This document shows, piece by piece, positions 26,087 through 33,850 of a DNA stretch of 64,000 nucleotides. This DNA comes from QHXQ01 sp036389395. GTDB lineage: Bacteria; Acidobacteriota; Blastocatellia; Pyrinomonadales; Pyrinomonadaceae. A model generated the notes under the pieces. That model had not been told where the DNA came from and made no database searches. It saw only the letters and a program-made list of their open reading frames with translations. A program made the position numbers and the translations under genes. Where the stretch lies: the NCBI GenBank assembly GCA_036389395.1, contig DASVPY010000095.1:1-64000 (forward strand), read 5' to 3'. Numbering within the stretch: position 1 is the stretch's first letter; each line of letters begins with the position of its first letter.

Positions 26087-26137
26087 AAGTTAGACCCGCG
26101 TTTGCCCTTATTCATGCGCGCGCCGCGCGCCGTCTGC

Positions 26138-27997
26138 TCATTCGACCGTAACTGATTTGGCCAGGTTGCGCGGTTGATCCACGTCGCAGCCGCGGCGGAC
26201 GGCGATGTGGTAGGCGAGCAGTTGCAGGGGGATGACGGAGAGGATCGGGGCGAGCAGGTCGGAGGCTTCGGGCACGCTGATGACGTGGTCGGAGACTTCG
26301 GCCGAGAGGGCGTCGCCTTCGGTCAGGACGGAGATGACGCGGCCTTCGCGGGCCTTGACCTCGACGATGTTCGAGTGCGTCTTCTCGTAGCGCAACTCCG
26401 AGGCCTCGTTGCCGACCTCGCGCGTGTTGACCACGACGACGGGTAGGCGCTCGTCGATCAGAGCGTTCGGCCCGTGCTTCATCTCGCCGGCCGGGTAGCC
26501 TTCGGCGTGGATGTAGCTGATCTCTTTAAGCTTCAGCGCGCCTTCGAGGGCGACGGGGAAGTTGATGCCGCGGCCGAGGTAGAGGAAGTCTTGCGAGCGG
26601 TGGAACTCGCGCGCCAACTCCTCAAGCTCGTCGGACTCGGACAGGAGGTGTTCGATCTTGACGGGCAACTCGGCCAACTCCTGCGCGTGCCGCCGCGCCG
26701 CCTCCTGTGAGAGCGCGCCGCGCAGTTGGCCGAGGTGGAGCGCGAACAGGTAGAGCGCGACCATCTGCGCCGTGAACGCCTTGGTCGAGGCCACGCCGAT
26801 CTCAGGCCCCGCGTGCGTCAAGACCGTGCCGTCCGCCTCGCGCGTGATCATCGAGCCTTGCACGTTGCAGACCGCCAGGACTTTCGCGCCGCGCCCCTTC
26901 GCCTCGCGCAAGGCGGCGATGGTGTCGGCCGTCTCGCCCGACTGCGAGATGACGACGAGCAGGGTGCGTTCGTCAATGACCGGATCGCGGTAGCGGAACT
27001 CGGAGGCGTAGTCCACCTCGACGGGCAGGCGCGCGAGCTGTTCGATCATGTACTTGCCGGCGAGACCGGCGTGCCAGCTCGTGCCGCAGGCGGCGATCAT
27101 CACGCGGTCGCAGGCGCGCAACTCCGCCTCTGTGATGTCCATCTGGTCGAGGTAGACGCGCCCCGTGTCCAGAGAGATTCGCCCCTGGACGGTGTCGCGG
27201 ACGGCGCGGGGCTGCTCGTAAATCTCTTTGAGCATGAAGTGCTTGAACCCGCCCTTCTCGGCCATGATCGGGTCCCAGGTGATGCGCTGCTGGGCGGGCT
27301 GGCGGATGTTGCCGGCGAAGTCCGTCACGCGCACGGCGTCCTTGGTCAGCACGGCCAACTCGCCGTCGCCGAGGAAGAACACGTCGCGCGTGTGTTGCAG
27401 GATGGGCGGGATGTCGGAGGCGACGAAGAACTCGCCGTCGCCGAGGCCGATGACCACGGGCGGCCCCTGGCGGACGGCGATGATCGTGTCCGGCTCGTCC
27501 ACAGAGATGATCGAGAGCGCGAAGATGCCGCGCAACTCCGCGACGGCGCGGCGCACGGCCTCTTCGAGCGACGGCGCGTTGCGCAGGTACTCTTCGACGA
27601 GGTGCGCGATGACTTCCGTGTCGGTCTCGGTGACGAAGCGATGGTCGGAAGCCCGCAGCCGTTCCTTCAGTTGCAGGTAGTTCTCGATGATGCCGTTGTG
27701 GACGACGACCACGCGCCCCGTGCAGTCGCGGTGCGGGTGCGCGTTCTCCTCGGTCGGGCGGCCGTGCGTGGCCCAGCGCGTGTGCCCGATGCCGTAAGTG
27801 CCGTCCAAAGGCTTCAGCCGGATGGCCTCTTCCAGATTGCGCAGCTTGCCCTCGGCGCGCCGTATGTCGAGGTGGTGCGCCTCGTCCACGACCGCGATGC
27901 CCGCCGAATCGTACCCGCGGTATTCCAGCTTCCGCAGCCCGTCCAAGATCACCGGCACGACCTGCTTATTCCCCACGTAACCGACGATGCCACACAT
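26138..27997 (-). CDS. glmS: Glutamine-fructose-6-phosphate aminotransferase (isomerizing)
   Basis: 619 residues. Starts MCGIVGY, so Cys2 becomes the N-terminal nucleophile of the class II glutaminase domain (about 1-240; GHTRWATHG and NGIIEN visible). Two SIS sugar-isomerase domains follow (CGTSWHAGL; SQSGETADT; Y-L-G-R-G-I-N-F-P), and the protein ends NLAKSVTVE as is standard. It catalyses the first committed step of UDP-GlcNAc synthesis: Fru-6-P plus Gln to GlcN-6-P. Follows glmU and yvcK on the same strand. The ~150-bp leader is filled by a heptamer inverted repeat; no glmS ribozyme motif was recognised. Confidence 0.97.
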   Translation of the reverse strand: MCGIVGYVGNKQVVPVILDGLRKLEYRGYDSAGIAVVDEAHHLDIRRAEGKLRNLEEAIRLKPLDGTYGIGHTRWATHGRPTEENAHPHRDCTGRVVVVHNGIIENYLQLKERLRASDHRFVTETDTEVIAHLVEEYLRNAPSLEEAVRRAVAELRGIFALSIISVDEPDTIIAVRQGPPVVIGLGDGEFFVASDIPPILQHTRDVFFLGDGELAVLTKDAVRVTDFAGNIRQPAQQRITWDPIMAEKGGFKHFMLKEIYEQPRAVRDTVQGRISLDTGRVYLDQMDITEAELRACDRVMIAACGTSWHAGLAGKYMIEQLARLPVEVDYASEFRYRDPVIDERTLLVVISQSGETADTIAALREAKGRGAKVLAVCNVQGSMITREADGTVLTHAGPEIGVASTKAFTAQMVALYLFALHLGQLRGALSQEAARRHAQELAELPVKIEHLLSESDELEELAREFHRSQDFLYLGRGINFPVALEGALKLKEISYIHAEGYPAGEMKHGPNALIDERLPVVVVNTREVGNEASELRYEKTHSNIVEVKAREGRVISVLTEGDALSAEVSDHVISVPEASDLLAPILSVIPLQLLAYHIAVRRGCDVDQPRNLAKSVTVE

Positions 27998-28029
27998 AAC
28001 GATTGTCTCCGAGTATGAGTGCTTTGTGG

Positions 28030-28146
28030 TTGACTGTTATTTGTTAGTGGTTAGTGGTTAGTTGTTCTTCGTCGGCGCGGCCGCGGTTTAACTCGTGGCG
28101 GACAAGCTCAAAGAACAATTAACAACTAACCACTAACGGTTAACGC
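28030..28146. repeat. Facing heptamer arrays (GTTAGTG type)
   Basis: GTTAGTG, GTTAGTG, GTTAGTT, GTTCTTC on the left; GAACAAT, TAACAAC, TAACCAC, TAACG on the right. Arms are complementary around a ~55-nt GC-rich loop. Located between glmU stop and glmS start. Same heptamer family as the sites at 45027 and 62852. Confidence 0.85.
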
Positions 28147-28147
28147 A

Positions 28148-29650
28148 TTATTTCGTCGTCGCGGCCTCTGCGCCGGTCGCGTCCGGCTCGGCGGGCGCGG
28201 GCTGCTCTGCGTAGAGTTCCTTCTTGACGACGGCGGGGACGCCCGCGACGAGCGTGCCGGGGGGCACGTCCTTGGTGACGACCGCGCCCGCCGCGGTGAC
28301 GGCGCGCGCGCCGACGCGCACCGGCGCGACCAGCATCGTGTCCGAGCCGATCTTGACGTTGTCCTCTATGACGGTCGGGTGCTTCTGCTTGCCGTCGTAG
28401 TTGCACGTGACCGTGCCCGCGCCGATGTTCGTCTGGTCGCCTACGGTCGCGTCGCCCAGATAGGTCAGGTGCATGGCCTTGACCTTGCGCCCCAGCCGCG
28501 ACTTCTTCACCTCGACGAAGTTGCCCACGGTCGCCGCCTCTTCCATCAGCGCGCCCATGCGCAGGTGCGCGAACGGGCCGACCGTGCAGTGATCCGCGAG
28601 TTCGGAGTCCACGATGACGCAGTGGTCTTTGATCTGGACGCCGCTGCCGATCCTGGAGTTGCTGATGCGCGTGCCGCCGCGGATTTCGCAGCCCTCGCCG
28701 ATGACCGTGCGCCCCTCGATGTGTACGTCCGGGTGCAGGATCGTGTCGCGCCCGATCTGCGCCTCGGCGCTGACGTAGGTGTGCGCCGGGTCTATGACCG
28801 TCACGCCGCTGTCGAGCATCAGGCGGCGCAAGGTGCGCACGCGCAGCAGGCGCTCGAACTCGGCCAACTCGACGCGCGTGTTGATGCCGGAGACCTCGCG
28901 CGCGTCCGCGTGCTGGAAGACGGACACGTCCGCGCCGTCGGCGCGCAGGATGCCGGGCACGTCCGTCAGGTAGTATTCGCCCTGCGCGTTGGCGGGCTGC
29001 ACGCGCGCGAGCGCGGGGAAGAGGGCGCGCGTCTCGAAACAGTAGATGCCGGCGTTGACTTCCGTGAGCTGTTGCTCGTCGGGCGTCGCGTCCTTCTGCT
29101 CGACGATGCGCTCGAAGCGCCCTTCGGCGTCGCGCACGACGCGGCCGTAGCCGCGCGGGTCTTCGAGGCGGACGCTCAGGAGCGTGCAGGTCGCGCCGTG
29201 CCCGCGGTGCGTGCGGTGCTGTTGGACGAGCGCGGCGAGCGTGTCGGCGCGCACGAGCGGCACGTCGCCGGAGAGGACGAGGAGCGTCGAGTTGGCGTCG
29301 CCGAGTGCGTCGCGCGCGACCATGACGGCGTCGCCCGTACCGCGTTGCTCGGTCTGCGTGATGAAGACCGCCCCTTGCGCGCCCACCTCCGCCTCGACCG
29401 CCGCGCGCACTTCCTCCGCCTGATGCCCGACGACGACGTGCAAGGGCCGGCCCTCGCGCACGAGTGCCGCCGCCGTGTGGCAGACGTGCGCGATGAGCGG
29501 CCGCCCGCCCAGTTGGTGCAAGACCTTCGCGGTGCGCGAGCGCATCCGCGTGCCCAGACCCGCGGCGAGTATGAGTACGTCGAGCGGCGGGGCCGTCGGC
29601 GCTTGCGCGGGCGCGGCGTCCGTGGCGGCGTTCGGGGGCTGTGGCTCCAT
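28148..29650 (-). CDS. glmU: Bifunctional UDP-GlcNAc pyrophosphorylase / GlcN-1-P acetyltransferase
   Basis: 500 residues from ATG 29650. N-terminal uridylyltransferase with the signature LILAAGLGTRMRSRTAKVLH (about residues 24-43) and a left-handed beta-helix from about residue 265 with hexapeptide repeats (IGRDTIL, IEGRTVI, IGSGVQI, VGDQTNIGAGTVTCNYDG). Converts GlcN-1-P to GlcNAc-1-P and then to UDP-GlcNAc for peptidoglycan and other envelope sugars. The first ~20 residues are Pro/Ala-rich and longer than E. coli GlmU. Lies between yvcK and glmS on one strand; the ~60-bp gap to yvcK and the 150-bp gap to glmS are compatible with one transcript or an internal attenuator. Confidence 0.96.
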   Translation of the reverse strand: MEPQPPNAATDAAPAQAPTAPPLDVLILAAGLGTRMRSRTAKVLHQLGGRPLIAHVCHTAAALVREGRPLHVVVGHQAEEVRAAVEAEVGAQGAVFITQTEQRGTGDAVMVARDALGDANSTLLVLSGDVPLVRADTLAALVQQHRTHRGHGATCTLLSVRLEDPRGYGRVVRDAEGRFERIVEQKDATPDEQQLTEVNAGIYCFETRALFPALARVQPANAQGEYYLTDVPGILRADGADVSVFQHADAREVSGINTRVELAEFERLLRVRTLRRLMLDSGVTVIDPAHTYVSAEAQIGRDTILHPDVHIEGRTVIGEGCEIRGGTRISNSRIGSGVQIKDHCVIVDSELADHCTVGPFAHLRMGALMEEAATVGNFVEVKKSRLGRKVKAMHLTYLGDATVGDQTNIGAGTVTCNYDGKQKHPTVIEDNVKIGSDTMLVAPVRVGARAVTAAGAVVTKDVPPGTLVAGVPAVVKKELYAEQPAPAEPDATGAEAATTK

Positions 29651-29710
29651 AAAAAGTAGTTCGGCGCGGCGAACGTCTAGTCTGCGCGGGCGGCCCGCGC
29701 GCAAGTCAGA

Positions 29711-30748
29711 TCAACTCGGCAGACCCGCGAGTTGTTGCTGTTGCGCGCCCGCCGCCTGCTCGTGGCAGGCGAAGATGACGCGCGCGAGCTTCGCCGGGCT
29801 GTGGCGCACCATCTCACCCTCGTCGAGCAGGTCGGCGCGCACGATCTCGGTCGCGCCGCTGAACTCCGCTTCCAAGCGGTGGCTCAAGCCGATCTGGCGC
29901 GCGCCCTCGGCGGCGTAGCGCGCCGCCTGCGCCGCGCTCACGGGTCGGTCGTTGACGATCACGTAGTCGAAGCGTAGCTCCGGCGCGTACTGTTGGACGA
30001 CTTCGAGGTGGCGGCTCGCGTTGAAGCCGTCGGTCTCACCCGGCTGCGTCATCAGGTTGCAGATGAAGACCTTGACGGCGGGCGACGCGCTGATCGTCTC
30101 GGCGACGCGCGCGACCAAGAGGTTCGGCAGGATGCTCGTGTAGAGCGAGCCGGGGCCGACCGTGATGATGTCGGCGCTGCGAAGGGCCGCAAGCGCCTCG
30201 GGCAGCGGCAGACATTGTTCGGGTTCGAGGCTGAGGCGGCGCACACCGCCGCGCGCCGCCGTGATGTTCGTCTCGCCGCGCACGATCCGGCCGTCTTCCA
30301 ACTCGGCGACGAGCCGCACGTCGTTCAAGGTCGCCGGGTAGATGCGCCCCTTGCTCGCCAGGACTTCGGACGAGAGGCGGACGGCCTCCGTGAAGTCGCC
30401 GGTCACGTCGGTCAGGGCGGCGAGGAAGAGGTTGCCGAAGCTGTGCCCGCTCAACTGCCCGTCGCCGCGGAAGCGGTAGCGGAACAGGCGCGCGAGCAAG
30501 GTCGAGTCCTCGGAGAGTGCGACCATGCAGTTGCGTATGTCGCCGGGCGGGAGCATCTGCAACTCGTCGCGCAGGCGGCCCGAGCTGCCGCCGTCGTCCG
30601 AGACCGTGACGATGGCCGCCAACGCTTCGAGCCAGACGCCCGCCTCGCGCGCGCCGACGAACTGTTTCAAGCCCGCCAGCACGGTAGACAGGCCCGTGCC
30701 GCCGCCGATGGCAACCAAACGCAGCCCGCGTTCCGTGTTCGTGTGCAA
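29711..30748 (-). CDS. yvcK: YvcK/GlmR-type UDP-sugar-binding regulator
   Basis: 345 residues of the CofD/YvcK family. N-terminal nucleotide-sugar binding GGGTGLS at 15-21, SDDGGSSGRLRDE, and the central G-P-G-S-L-Y-T-S-I-L-P-N-L-L motif; CofD itself would make deazaflavin cofactors, but the YvcK-specific D-I-R-N-C-M-V-A-L and the location fit YvcK. In Gram-positive bacteria YvcK/GlmR binds UDP-GlcNAc and controls GlmS activity. Here yvcK, glmU and glmS are consecutive on one strand. TTG start at 30748 (no better start upstream or in frame). Confidence 0.9.
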   Translation of the reverse strand: MHTNTERGLRLVAIGGGTGLSTVLAGLKQFVGAREAGVWLEALAAIVTVSDDGGSSGRLRDELQMLPPGDIRNCMVALSEDSTLLARLFRYRFRGDGQLSGHSFGNLFLAALTDVTGDFTEAVRLSSEVLASKGRIYPATLNDVRLVAELEDGRIVRGETNITAARGGVRRLSLEPEQCLPLPEALAALRSADIITVGPGSLYTSILPNLLVARVAETISASPAVKVFICNLMTQPGETDGFNASRHLEVVQQYAPELRFDYVIVNDRPVSAAQAARYAAEGARQIGLSHRLEAEFSGATEIVRADLLDEGEMVRHSPAKLARVIFACHEQAAGAQQQQLAGLPS

Positions 30749-30901
30749 AAGTGCTTAGAGTCCTCCGCCCGACACGACGAACAGCGCCGCGCCCGTTAGG
30801 AATCATACCGAAAGGAGAGGAGTTTGAAAACGACGCAGGCACGCGGGGGCGACGTGCCGACGCGAGGGGGAAGCCGCGGGGCGTTTGACGCCCACGCCGG
30901 G

Positions 30902-31837
30902 TCAGGTGCGCGGGGCGAAGACGAGCCGCTCGTAGTCCGGCTCGTTGCGCAGCGGCACGAGGTTCTGATCGTGCTGCGCGCGGATGCGCAGGCCGGGCTG
31001 CAAGGTGAGCGCGCGCTCAAGCGCCTGGAGCGCCGGGCCGACCGAGCCGAGCCGCGCGCGCGTCGCCGCCAACTCGTAATGGATGTGCGCCGCCTCCGGC
31101 TCACGTTTCAGGGCGCGCTCGAACAACTCCTGCGCCGCCACGTAGTCGCCGCGGTTCAACTCAATGACGCCGCGGTCATAGAGCGCGTCCGGGTCGCGCG
31201 GCAGCGCCGTCTCTGTGCGCAGGCGCGACTCGGCGATGGCCAGGTAGATGCGCGCCCGCGCCGTCACCTCGGAGGCGTGCGGGTGCTGCTCGATGAGCGC
31301 GCGGAACATCTGGCGCGCGTCGCCGAAGCGGCCGCGCGCGAACTCCTTGTGCGCCCGCTCGAAGGAGCGGATCGCCGCCATCTCGTCCTGCGAGGGCTTG
31401 GGGCGCGGCGCGGGGCGCGGGGCCGGCGCGGGCTGCGACGCGGGTCTGGCCGTCTTGGACTTGGCGCTCGCGGGCGCTTGCGCCGGCCGCTTGGCCGGGG
31501 CGGCCGCGGGACGCTTAACGGGCCTGGCCGCCTGTTTGGTGCTCGGCTTGGCGCTCTGTCTGGCGGCCGGCTTCGCGGGCTGCGACTTTTTCGCAGGTCT
31601 CGCGGGCTGCTTGGCTTTCGTCGCTTTGGCGGGCGCTTTGCCGGCCGAGGTTTTGCCGGCGCTGGTCGTCTTCTTGGTCGCCTTACGGACAGGGGGCTTC
31701 GCCGCGCCAGAGGTTTTAGCAAGCGGCTTGGCGGCATTCGGCAACTTGCGGCCCTTTGCCGCCGACGCTGAGGAGGCGCTACGTGTGGCAGGGCGGGGGG
31801 TAGGTCGTTTCGCGCCCTTGATGACAGGATCGCTCAT
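30902..31837 (-). CDS. Histone-H1-like basic domain fused to TPR repeats
   Basis: 311 residues. Residues 1-~150 are a Lys/Pro/Ala-rich tail (repeating K-P-A, A-K-P, K-R-P units) of the kind seen in eukaryotic H1 and bacterial HC1/HC2-type nucleoid proteins. Residues ~150-300 form TPR/tetratricopeptide helices (FERAHKEFARGRFGDARQMF; YDRGVIELNRGDYVAAQELF; HYELAATRARLGSVGPAL). Such a combination suggests a DNA- or RNA-bound scaffold, but no direct precedent is recalled. Start ATG 31837. Divergent from mglB with a 385-bp space. Confidence 0.8.
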   Translation of the reverse strand: MSDPVIKGAKRPTPRPATRSASSASAAKGRKLPNAAKPLAKTSGAAKPPVRKATKKTTSAGKTSAGKAPAKATKAKQPARPAKKSQPAKPAARQSAKPSTKQAARPVKRPAAAPAKRPAQAPASAKSKTARPASQPAPAPRPAPRPKPSQDEMAAIRSFERAHKEFARGRFGDARQMFRALIEQHPHASEVTARARIYLAIAESRLRTETALPRDPDALYDRGVIELNRGDYVAAQELFERALKREPEAAHIHYELAATRARLGSVGPALQALERALTLQPGLRIRAQHDQNLVPLRNEPDYERLVFAPRT

Positions 31838-32222
31838 GCGAAGCTCTCGTTTTTCAAAATGGCCGCCCGGCGGTCAGCCACTCGGCGGGGGCCTGCGAAA
31901 CGCGCACAGGGTAGCACACGCCGGGGTCATAAAGCAACGCAATAGCATAGTTTGCGGGTACAACTAAGGTGTCGGCCCGAGGTCGCGGGTAAAACTCAGG
32001 GCAACATAGAAAAACAGTTGAAGTCACTTTGGCCGCTATGCTAGAGTGCCAGAGGAGTCGCCACCGCTTGCGCGCCTCCCGGAGCGGTCACGGCGCGGAC
32101 GGCTCCTGAACGTACAAACCGCTTGTCCGGCTTGGGGTTAGATTCTGATGCGGAGCGTCTGACCGCGCGCCCCCGTTTCATCCCGCCTCACTCGTATCAC
32201 GAAAGCGAAAGCGTCTGTACCG
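31838..32222. other. Divergent intergenic region H1-like gene / mglB
   Basis: 385 bp without a gene. It holds the candidate mglB promoter (32018-32047) and otherwise nothing recognised; no repeat arrays. Confidence 0.6.
32018..32047 (+). promoter_or_regulatory. Candidate promoter of mglBA
   Basis: TTGAAG (32018-32023), 18-bp spacer, TAGAGT (32042-32047) with an extended -10 TGC directly before it. The predicted transcript leader to the ATG at 32223 is about 170 nt. Confidence 0.5.
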
Positions 32223-32702
32223 ATGACGGACACACCTATCATTATGCGCGAACAGCAGTACGGACGGATTCTCTCCGTACTGGGCAAGCTGCGCTTGGAC
32301 TCGTTCGCCCGCGTCGTCTTCCTCGTTGACAAGAACGGCCAGGAGATTGCGGTGCAGGGCGAGGTCGGCGGGCTGGACACGACGAGCCTGGCGAGCCTGG
32401 CGGCGGGCAACGTGGCGGCGACGGGCGGGATGGCGAAACTGATCGGCGAGCGCGAGTTCCCCACGCTCTCGCACGAGGGCGAGCGCGAGTCCATCCACAT
32501 CTGCATCATCGGGCGCACGCTGCTCGTCGTGGTCTTCGACGACCGTTCGAGCCTCGGTCTCGTCAAGCTGCGCGTCAAGCAGGCGTCGCGCGATCTGGCC
32601 ACGGTCTTCGACGAGATCGCGCGCGACTCCGCCGCCACGGCCCACGACAACCCCCTGCTCGCCGGCATCACCGACGACGACATTGACAGCCTCTTCACTT
32701 AA
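32223..32702 (+). CDS. mglB: Roadblock/LC7-domain protein (MglB-like GAP)
   Basis: 159 residues with the roadblock fold (ILSVLGKLRLDSFARVVFLVDKNGQEIAVQGE; NVAATGGMAKLIGEREF; ICIIGRTLLVVVFDDRSSLGLVKLRV). In Myxococcus and relatives MglB is a dimeric GTPase-activating protein for the Ras-like MglA polarity switch. The gene directly precedes mglA, separated only by an array of GGTGACA and CGGCACT heptamers, which supports the pairing. A later ATG at 32244 could also start the domain. Confidence 0.88.
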   Translation: MTDTPIIMREQQYGRILSVLGKLRLDSFARVVFLVDKNGQEIAVQGEVGGLDTTSLASLAAGNVAATGGMAKLIGEREFPTLSHEGERESIHICIIGRTLLVVVFDDRSSLGLVKLRVKQASRDLATVFDEIARDSAATAHDNPLLAGITDDDIDSLFT

Positions 32703-32776
32703 CGTGACAGGTGACAGGTGACAGGTGACAAGTTAAAACCTGTGCTTGCTCGGCACTCGGCACTCGGCACTCGTCG
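32703..32776. repeat. Tandem heptamers GGTGACA x4 and CGGCACT x3
   Basis: Begins 2 bp after the mglB stop. GGTGACA four times, then a spacer, then CGGCACT three times ending in CGTC. The two arrays are of different heptamer families and not complementary, unlike most other sites. Confidence 0.85.
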
Positions 32777-32789
32777 CTGCTCTTAAGCC

Positions 32790-33377
32790 ATGACGTTCAT
32801 CAACTACGCATCACGCGAGATCAACTGCAAGATCGTCTACTACGGCCCCGGCCTGTGCGGCAAGACGACCAACTTGCAGTACATCTACGACACGACCGCG
32901 CCGGCCGCCAAGGGCAAACTCATCAGCCTGGCGACCGAGACTGACCGCACGCTCTTCTTCGACTTCATGCCGTTGGAGCTGGGCACGGTGCGCGGCTTCA
33001 AGACGCGCTTCCACCTCTACACCGTGCCCGGTCAGGTCTTCTACGACGCCTCGCGCAAGCTGATCCTCAAGGGTGTGGACGGCGTGGTCTTCGTCGCCGA
33101 CTCGCAGGAGGAGCGCATGGACGCCAACATCGAGGCGCTCTACAACCTGCAAGAGAACCTGACGGTCAACGGCTACGACCTGCTGAAAGTGCCTTACGTG
33201 CTGCAACTCAACAAGCGCGACCTGCCGAACGTCGTGCCCGCGCCCGACATGGTCGCCGAGCTGCGGCGCAAGGACGAACCCGTCCACGAAGCGGTCGCTG
33301 CCACCGGCGAGGGCGTCTTCAACACGCTCAAAGACATCGCCCGGCTCGTCCTGATGGAGCTGAAAAAATCTTCCTGA
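32790..33377 (+). CDS. mglA: MglA-type small Ras-like GTPase
   Basis: 195 residues. P-loop GPGLCGKTT at 19-27, T-E-T-D-R-T-L-F-F-D-F-M-P-L (switch), TVPGQVFYDASRK as G3 region, and L-N-K-R-D-L-P for G4. As in MglA, the usual P-loop Ser is replaced by Cys here. MglA sets cell polarity and gliding/type IV pilus activity in deltaproteobacteria; in Acidobacteriota the role is unproven. Follows its GAP mglB on the same strand and is closed by a strong hairpin terminator. Confidence 0.94.
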   Translation: MTFINYASREINCKIVYYGPGLCGKTTNLQYIYDTTAPAAKGKLISLATETDRTLFFDFMPLELGTVRGFKTRFHLYTVPGQVFYDASRKLILKGVDGVVFVADSQEERMDANIEALYNLQENLTVNGYDLLKVPYVLQLNKRDLPNVVPAPDMVAELRRKDEPVHEAVAATGEGVFNTLKDIARLVLMELKKSS

Positions 33378-33428
33378 CGACGCCGCCTCGGCCCCACGGC
33401 CGCCTCCGCCCCCTTCGCGCCGCCGGTC

Positions 33429-33469
33429 AACAAGCGCCCGATGTTTTTCGTGAACATCGGGCGCTTGTT
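33429..33469. terminator. 17-bp perfect terminator hairpin after mglA
   Basis: AACAAGCGCCCGATGTT (33429-33445) and AACATCGGGCGCTTGTT (33453-33469) around a 7-nt loop, 51 bp beyond the mglA stop. Confidence 0.88.
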
Positions 33470-33529
33470 CTTGCTGCCGCCCCGCGCGGCGCAGGCGCGT
33501 CCGTGCGGCTCGACGGCAAGGTGAAAGTA

Positions 33530-33558
33530 TTGTCCTCCCAGGGGAAATGTGCTAACGT
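33530..33558 (+). promoter_or_regulatory. Candidate promoter of CHASE2 gene
   Basis: TTGTCC (33530-33535), 17-bp spacer, TAACGT (33553-33558) with extended -10 TGC. Leader to the chosen ATG is ~285 nt; this whole ~470-bp gap otherwise contains only the mglA terminator. Confidence 0.45.
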
Positions 33559-33850
33559 GCGCTCGCGCTGGACTAGACATAACATCACCGCGCGCACCTG
33601 CTTGCGGCTGAGTCTTCTTCACCAGTGATTGCTCCAGGGGAATCGTGGAAGTCAGGTTCTAAACTCCGCCTAGGGAACACCTGACCTCATAGCTTTCTTG
33701 AAACGACCAGGCCCGCGCCGCCAGCGCGAGGGCGCGCGAGGCCCACTCGGGTGCGCCACGCGCCGACGCGGGCCGTCATGCGGCCGGTGGCCGCCCTCGC
33801 CCGCCTCTTTCCAGCACGTTTCGGCCCGTGAGGTCGCCGGTAGGTTCGAC

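Noticed and set aside
28000..28146. glmS ribozyme in the glmS leader
   Set aside because: The leader is a simple heptamer inverted repeat; no ribozyme core motif was seen.
32703..32776. Rho-independent terminator between mglB and mglA
   Set aside because: The two heptamer sets are not complementary, so no stem forms; the pair is likely co-transcribed.
33698..33850. 51-residue N-terminal extension of the CHASE2 protein
   Set aside because: Arg/Pro/Gly-rich, no similarity, and it lies in the leader behind the candidate promoter.
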